A stretch of 64,000 nucleotides of DNA from Ailurus styani (taxonomy: Eukaryota > Chordata > Mammalia > Carnivora > Ailuridae), in the NCBI GenBank assembly GCA_002007465.1, contig LNAC01000019.1, forward strand, positions 703,446 to 767,445, in the 5' to 3' direction. Made by a program: the position numbers and the translations under genes. Below the pieces are notes generated by a model. It made no database searches, had not been told where the DNA came from, and worked only from the letters and a program-made list of their open reading frames with translations. How positions within the stretch are numbered: position 1 is the first letter of the stretch; every line of letters begins with the position of its first letter. Positions 58,838 through 64,000 of the stretch are shown piece after piece.

Positions 58838-59090
58838 AAATAGAAACAAGCAAACTCCATGGCCCATGGGCCAGATCCAGCTTACAGCCTCTTTTTGTTT
58901 GGTCTGACACTGAAGAATGCTTTTCTATATTTTTAAAGGATTGTAAAAATAAAAACAAGTATGAGCCACCACTACCAACATGACCACCACCACCACCAAC
59001 ACCACCACCACCACCACCACCATCACCACCAACAAGTGACAGGTATGTGGCCTTTAAAATCTAAAACATTTACTAGTTTGTTCTTAAAAT
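58838..59090. mobile_element. hAT-like DNA transposon fossil with internal (ACC)n expansion
   Basis: 'atggcccatgggccagatcc' and 'gtggcctttaaaatctaaaa' are the two sides of a known 'ggcccatgggccaaatccgg … ggcccttta' DNA transposon pattern, the family of which I cannot fix. Its middle is replaced or expanded by ACC/CCA triplets at about 58966-59033. Confidence 0.55.
58966..59033. repeat. (ACC)n triplet repeat
   Basis: About 22 ACC-type triplets with AAC and ATC variants, read directly. Confidence 0.95.
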
Positions 59091-59214
59091 GATCTCCTTT
59101 TTAGAGCAAATAAATGAATAACATTGTTTTATGGAATTTGTAATAAATGTAGTGGTGAAATATATGACAACAGTAGCCTGAAGGATGGGAAAAAGTAAAT
59201 GGAATATATTTTGA

Positions 59215-59441
59215 AAGAGTCATACATTTTTTTTAAAGATTTTATTTATTTATTTATTTCACAGAGGGAGAGAGATCACAAGGATGCAGAGAGGCAGGCG
59301 CGGGGGGGGGGAGAGCAGGCTCCCTGCTGAGCAGGGAGCCCGATGTGGGCCTCGATCCCAGGACCCTGAGATCATGACCTGAGCCGAAAGCAGAGGCTTT
59401 AACCCACTGAGCCACCCAGGCGCCCAAGAGTCATACATTTT
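59215..59441 (-). mobile_element. Young CAN SINE, minus strand
   Basis: Reversed element from AAAGATTTTATTTATTTATT to 'gagccacccaggcgcc'. Perfect 16-bp target duplication aagagtcatacatttt (59215-59230 and 59426-59441). A run of ten G bases (59302-59311) replaces the usual GA-rich part and may be a sequencing or slippage feature. Confidence 0.98.
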
Positions 59442-59830
59442 AAGTGAATGTTAGAATCACAATATTAATTCTGGGAAAATTGTAAGAATGCAGATTACAA
59501 CCCAGAGCGATCACTAAAAAATACAAAGTAATATAGCTAGAAAGCAAAAAAAAAAAAAATCAAAATGGAACACTAAATAATTTTGATTAACAAAAAATAA
59601 ATGCAGGATAGGAAGAAAATAGAGAACAGGTCAACAAACTAGAAGACAAATAGGACTATAGCAGAATTAAATCTAGCCATAATAATGATTTTATTAAATA
59701 AGATAAACAGTCCAATTAAACAGCAAAGGTTGTCAGACTGCATAAGAAAGAAGATCAATTACATGCTATATATAAGCAACATGCGTTAAATATGGAGGAA
59801 TAAAAAGGTTGAAAGTAAAAGATTAGTGCC

Positions 59831-60194
59831 ATAGGCAGAATTATGTTTTTCCCCTAAGAATATTTGTTGAAACTCTCTTCCACCATGTGACTACATTGGA
59901 GAAAGTTTCTTTAAAGAAGTAATCAAGGTAAAATGAGGTCACAATGGTGGAACACTGGTCGAATAGAACTGGATGTCTTTATAAAAAATGAAGGGGCACC
60001 AGAAACTCACTCTTTGTCTTGAAAGGAGATAGTAAGCAGGTGGCATTTACAAGCCAGGAAGAGAATTTTCACTACAGACCAATATGCTGGACCTTGATCT
60101 TGGAATTCCAGCCTCCAAAACTGAGGGAAACTTAATTTCTGTTGTTTAAGTCACCTAATCTACGATATTTTGTTATGGCAGCCTGAGCTAAGAC
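59831..60194 (+). mobile_element. MLT1-like solo LTR (ERVL-MaLR), plus strand
   Basis: 'aagtaatcaaggtaaaatga', 'ggtcacaatggtggaacact', 'gaccttgatcttggaattcc', 'agcctccaaaactgagggaa', 'atttctgttgtttaagtcac' and 'gatattttgttatggcagcc' match the MLT1A-type LTR in order. It interrupts the ancient L1, so the L1 is older. Confidence 0.9.
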
Positions 60195-62041
60195 TTGAGC
60201 TTGAGCTTGAGACTGAGGAAATCGAGAAAGGTATACGATGCAGACAGTAAGAATAAGAAAGATGATGTGTGTAGAAAGGTAACAGAAATCAAGACAAAGA
60301 CTGCTCTAGAAATAAAGAGAGGCATTTTAAAATGATAAATGGGTCACCTCCTCAGGAAGACATAAAGTCATAAATGTGTATACACTAAATATAAATGCTT
60401 CAAAATACATGAACAAAAACCAGAAAAAACCTGATAAATACACAATTATTGTTGGGAATTTTAACACCTCTCTCTCAATAATTGATAGAACAGGTACATA
60501 AAAATCAACAATGATGCAGAAGATTTGAACAGCACTGTAGACCACCTTGACTTAATTACATTCACGAAACACCCCACCAACAACAAAAGAACACACATTA
60601 TTTTTAAGTGTTCATGAAAAATTTACTAAGGTAGGTCATATGCTGACTGAATTAGTCTCAATTAACTAAAAGTATTAAAATAAAAGAATATATTTTCTGA
60701 CAAGAGTGGAATTAAATTACATACCAGTAATATTAATATTTCTAACAAGCCCCCAGTATTTGAAATTAACAACACACTTCTAAATAACTTAGGACTTAAA
60801 TCATAATAGGAATTAGATGTTTTGAGTAGAATAACTAAAACAAACTTATTAAAATTTGTGAGCTACAGCTCAAGCAGTGCTTAAAAAGAAATACATAACT
60901 TCGAACATCTACTTTAGAAAAGAAGAATGGTGTAAAATTATTTAAATTTCCATCTAAAGAAGGAAAGAAGGAAATAGTGAACATAAGAACAGAAATCAAT
61001 GAAAATGAAAATATAAGGTATAAAAAAGGAGAGAGGGATTATAAATCTTACAGACATGAATTTGTAACAAGGAAATATGATGAATAATATCATGCTAATA
61101 AACTCTACAACTTAGATAAAACAGAAATATCTCCTGAAAAAATACAGATTACTAAAATTAACATATGAAGAACAGAGATTTAATTATCCCTGCATCCACT
61201 AAAGAAACTGAAAATGTAATAAAAAGTTTTACCCCTTTTCCTCCCAAATCCAGACACAAAGGGTTTAATTAGTGGATTTGATTAAATCTTTAAGCAAGAA
61301 ATAATACCACTCTTATACATATTCTTTCAGAAAATAGAGGAAAGAGATAATTTCCCAATTGGTTTTATGAGGCCAGCCTAATTGTGATACCAAAATCTGA
61401 AAAAAAATACATAAAAAATTTACAGATCAGTATCTCTTCAGAATATTGATAAACAAACTATCAGCTACCATAGGAAAAGGATAATACATCATGACCAAGT
61501 GAAGTTAATCCCAGAAAGGCAAGATTTGAAAAATAATCAGTGTAATTTGCCATATTTAAAAAATAGAAGGAAAAAATGCAGTTACCTCAGATAGACTTGG
61601 AAAAAGATTTGACTAGTCATTTCTTATTTTAAAAATTCCAACCAAATTCCCAGCAGGCTTTTTTTTTAATTAGAAGAAATTGATATGCCAGTTCTAAAAT
61701 GTATATCAAAATGCAAAGATCATAGAATACTCAAGATGAAGCTGAAAAAGAATAGCAAAGTCGAAGGATTCGAAGAATCCTACCTATTCTAAAGCTATAG
61801 CAATCAAGACAGGATGATACTGACATACAGGTGGGCTAACAGATTAGTGGATTTGAAAAGATAGTTCTCTGAACAGAGATCTACACTTACACCATAAATT
61901 ATTTCTCTATCAAGGTGCCAGTAGGAATAGAAAAACATTTTAATAGTGCTTTAAAAATAGATAAATCATATGGAAAAACAGCGAAACACAAATATTACCT
62001 CCCACCATCACCAAAAATTTATTTAAGAAGGTTTATAGATC

Positions 62042-62282
62042 TAAACGCAAAATCTCAGGGCGCCTGGGTGGCTCAGTCATTAAGAGTCTGCCTTCAGCTC
62101 AGGTCATGATCCCAGGGTCCTGGGATCTTGTTCTGCATCAGACTCCCTGCTCAGTGGGAAGCCTGCTTTTCCTTCTGCCTGCTACTTCCCCTACTTGTGA
62201 GCACTCCCTCTCTGTTTCTCTCTCTCTGTCTAATAAATAAATAAAATCTTAAAAAAAATTAAAAAAATAAACACAAAATCTC
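62042..62282 (+). mobile_element. CAN SINE, intermediate age, plus strand
   Basis: Head gggcgcctgggtggctcagt, then 'attaagagtctgccttcagc', 'tcaggtcatgatcccagggt' and tail AATAAATAAATAAAATCTT. Target duplication taaacgcaaaatctc/taaacacaaaatctc (62042-62056, 62268-62282) with one mismatch; the changed base lies in a CpG of the first copy. Confidence 0.97.
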
Positions 62283-63350
62283 TATTTATAAATCTTTTCA
62301 AAAGAAAACACAGGCAAATGCCTTTACAGTATTGGAGTAGGCAAATATTTCTTAGGGAGCATGAAGAAACCAATAACCAAAGAAGAAAAAAATTATAAGT
62401 TACACTTGATTTAAATGTAAAACTTCTACTCATCAAAAGACACCATTAAGACATTAAATAGAAAACTTTCTAGGAGTATATATATAGAGCTGAGAAAGCA
62501 CTTTTATCCAGATTATACAAAGAATTCCTACAAATAGAAAATAAAAGGAAAAATAACAGAATAAAGCAATGGGCAAAAGACTTAGACATATATAATTGGT
62601 GAAGATGTACACAAAAAGATTCTCAGCATGTTTAGAGAAATTCAAATGAAAATCACACCTGTTAGAATCACATTCTGTACACCAGTTCCAAAAGGGTAAA
62701 ATTGGAGACAGATTATACCAAATGTTAGAATGTGGAGAAACTGGAACTTCCATACATTGCTGTTAGAAACATTAAGTGGTACATTAAAACGAAAAATAAA
62801 CAAACAAACAAGACTCTTGGCAGTTTCTTATGAGTTTAAATAGACACTTATCCCATGACCCAGCAATTATGCACTTATGTATCCACCCAAGAGAATTCAA
62901 AACAAATGTCCAGAAGAAACTTCTACATGTTTACAACAACTTTATTTATAATAACCCAAACTGGAAAAAAACCAAAGGGGTATGTCAATAGGAGAATGGA
63001 TAAACAAATTATGGTATATCATACAATGGAATACTTCTCAACAATAAGTAAAGAATAAACCACTGATATACCCAATAACACTGATGAATTTCAAAAATAC
63101 CATAACTAAAAGAAGTCAGACACAAAAGAATAGATACTGTACAATTAAATTTATATAAAGCTTAAGAATATGGAGGTAGAAATCCAAACAGTGGTTGATT
63201 ATGATGTGTGGATTTATTGGATAATAGTAGAAGAAACTTTTGGGGGTTATACAAATATTTTATATCCTGACTGTTTAATTTGTTGGAGTTCATCAAATTG
63301 TACGATAGGATATGTATAGTTTCTGTATGCAAATTTTACCTAAATTTTTT

Positions 63351-64000
63351 AAATTGACAATGTAAAAGTTGCACAAAAACTATCTTCCAAAGCCTTCAGT
63401 AACATATTTAGACACATGGGTACACGTGAGCAAAGTAACAAGCAGAAAGTCTAAAAAAAGTAGACAGAAAAGTTAGACAGTGTCATGCCAATACCACCCA
63501 AGCTGTTTACAGCCTGTCTGTAAGAGGTTTCTCACAAAGTGGAAAAACAGACAGCCCAGTATTTGCACTGCCAACTTTGATTATGGAGGACAGCATGGGG
63601 ATTGGACAACTGCCGCCATTATTATCCATCACCAGCGAACTACTTCAAGGATATCCAGCAGGTAATCTCTGAATACAAAACAAATATTGCAGAGAAACAT
63701 TGACAGCTCTGGACCCATAAAAGGCTATATAAAGAACCACTCAATGGGGAAAGCTGTTGATGAATTTGAAAGACTGTTCAGGGTATCTGGTGAGAACAGA
63801 GTGTGAGTCCAGACGGAAGAAGTAAATCAAAGTACACGACCAGATTGAGATTTTTAAACTCTGAGCTATGAAGATGGCCTGAATCTTGCCTTTCTTAGGA
63901 GAAAAGTGCTGTAACCAAAAAGGCCTCTGAGGGAAGTTAAAGATATGCACTAAACTCCTGAGAAAACAATTTAGCAGGACAAAAATATGCCACAATTATT
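63351..64000. other. Unclassified DNA with one exon-like interval
   Basis: No repeat recognised. The interval 63513-63661 is bounded by AG and GTAATC and is open in two frames; it is weak evidence for an exon and is discussed among the findings. The minus frame 63741-63995 has no recognisable features. Confidence 0.35.

Larger units (their letters stand above)
55565..63350 (+). mobile_element. Ancient near-full-length L1 (L1M-type), plus strand, with nested insertions
   Basis: Segments keep L1 order: 5' UTR (55565-56280: 'acaactataaaactggaaaa'; 57200-57824: 'atgtgcaaggacttaaagaa'; 58446-58830: 'gcaagaaatgttaaagaaag'), ORF2 body (60195-62041: 'gtaggtcatatgctgactga', 'atcatgaccaagtgaagtta') and ORF2 end/3' UTR (62283-63350: 'ccatgacccagcaattatgc', 'gaatggataaacaaattatg'). 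Insertions between them include two L1 pieces, an LTR-like repeat, an MLT1 LTR and two CAN SINEs. Without them about 5.4 kb of L1 remains. Stops and indels throughout; extinct. Confidence 0.75.

Overview
The window is mammalian nuclear DNA from a caniform carnivore, most likely a mustelid. It is AT-rich and CpG-poor. It contains many copies of the tRNA-derived, Carnivora-specific CAN SINE (SINEC), recognised by the head gcgcctgggtggctcagtg, a CT-rich body and an (AAATA)n AATCTTT tail. The younger copies carry the 'ttaaagcctctgcctt' head and the 'ctgcctacttgtgatctct' 3' part that I associate with mustelids. That species inference comes from memory of the SINE subfamily and was not checked. No bacterial, viral or organellar gene structure is present.

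I find no protein-coding gene I can defend. The open frames are short, mostly lack codon structure, and often lie inside repeats: reversed L1 ORF2, simple-sequence translations, and the frame running over an assembly N. The window reads as intergenic or deep-intronic DNA made of layered transposon insertions. Three short splice-site-bounded intervals (31806-31866, 37774-37877, 63513-63661) are offered only as weak exon candidates.

Layout. 1-9.4 kb: unique DNA with TG and GATA microsatellites, one CAN SINE, a MIR, an MLT1-like LTR and L2 pieces. 9.9-13.7 kb: L2 and L1 fossils, a young CAN SINE, and an exact 48-bp duplication 2.3 kb apart. 14.1-19 kb: a MIR split by a CAN SINE and by an L1 that itself holds another CAN SINE, then several older SINEs. 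19.6-26.7 kb: mostly unclassified, with a 3 x 38-bp minisatellite. 26.7-32.5 kb: a 5'-inverted L1, an MLT1 LTR, L2 blocks and a young SINE. 32.5-40.8 kb: mostly unique, with a long CTTT tract and MIRs. 40.8-48.9 kb: an L2 split by a second 5'-inverted L1, an L1-in-host/SINE-in-L1 nest, an N-bounded triplicated segment that looks like an assembly error, an old L1 3' end, a Tigger DNA transposon split by a SINE, and two young SINEs. 49-55.5 kb: repeat-poor. 55.5-63.4 kb: an ancient, nearly full-length L1 interrupted by younger elements. The last 0.65 kb is unclassified.

The value of the window is its transposon stratigraphy (target-site duplications give the order of events), two textbook 5'-inverted L1s, one probable assembly artefact and one unexplained exact microduplication. 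I did not find evidence of a new gene system.
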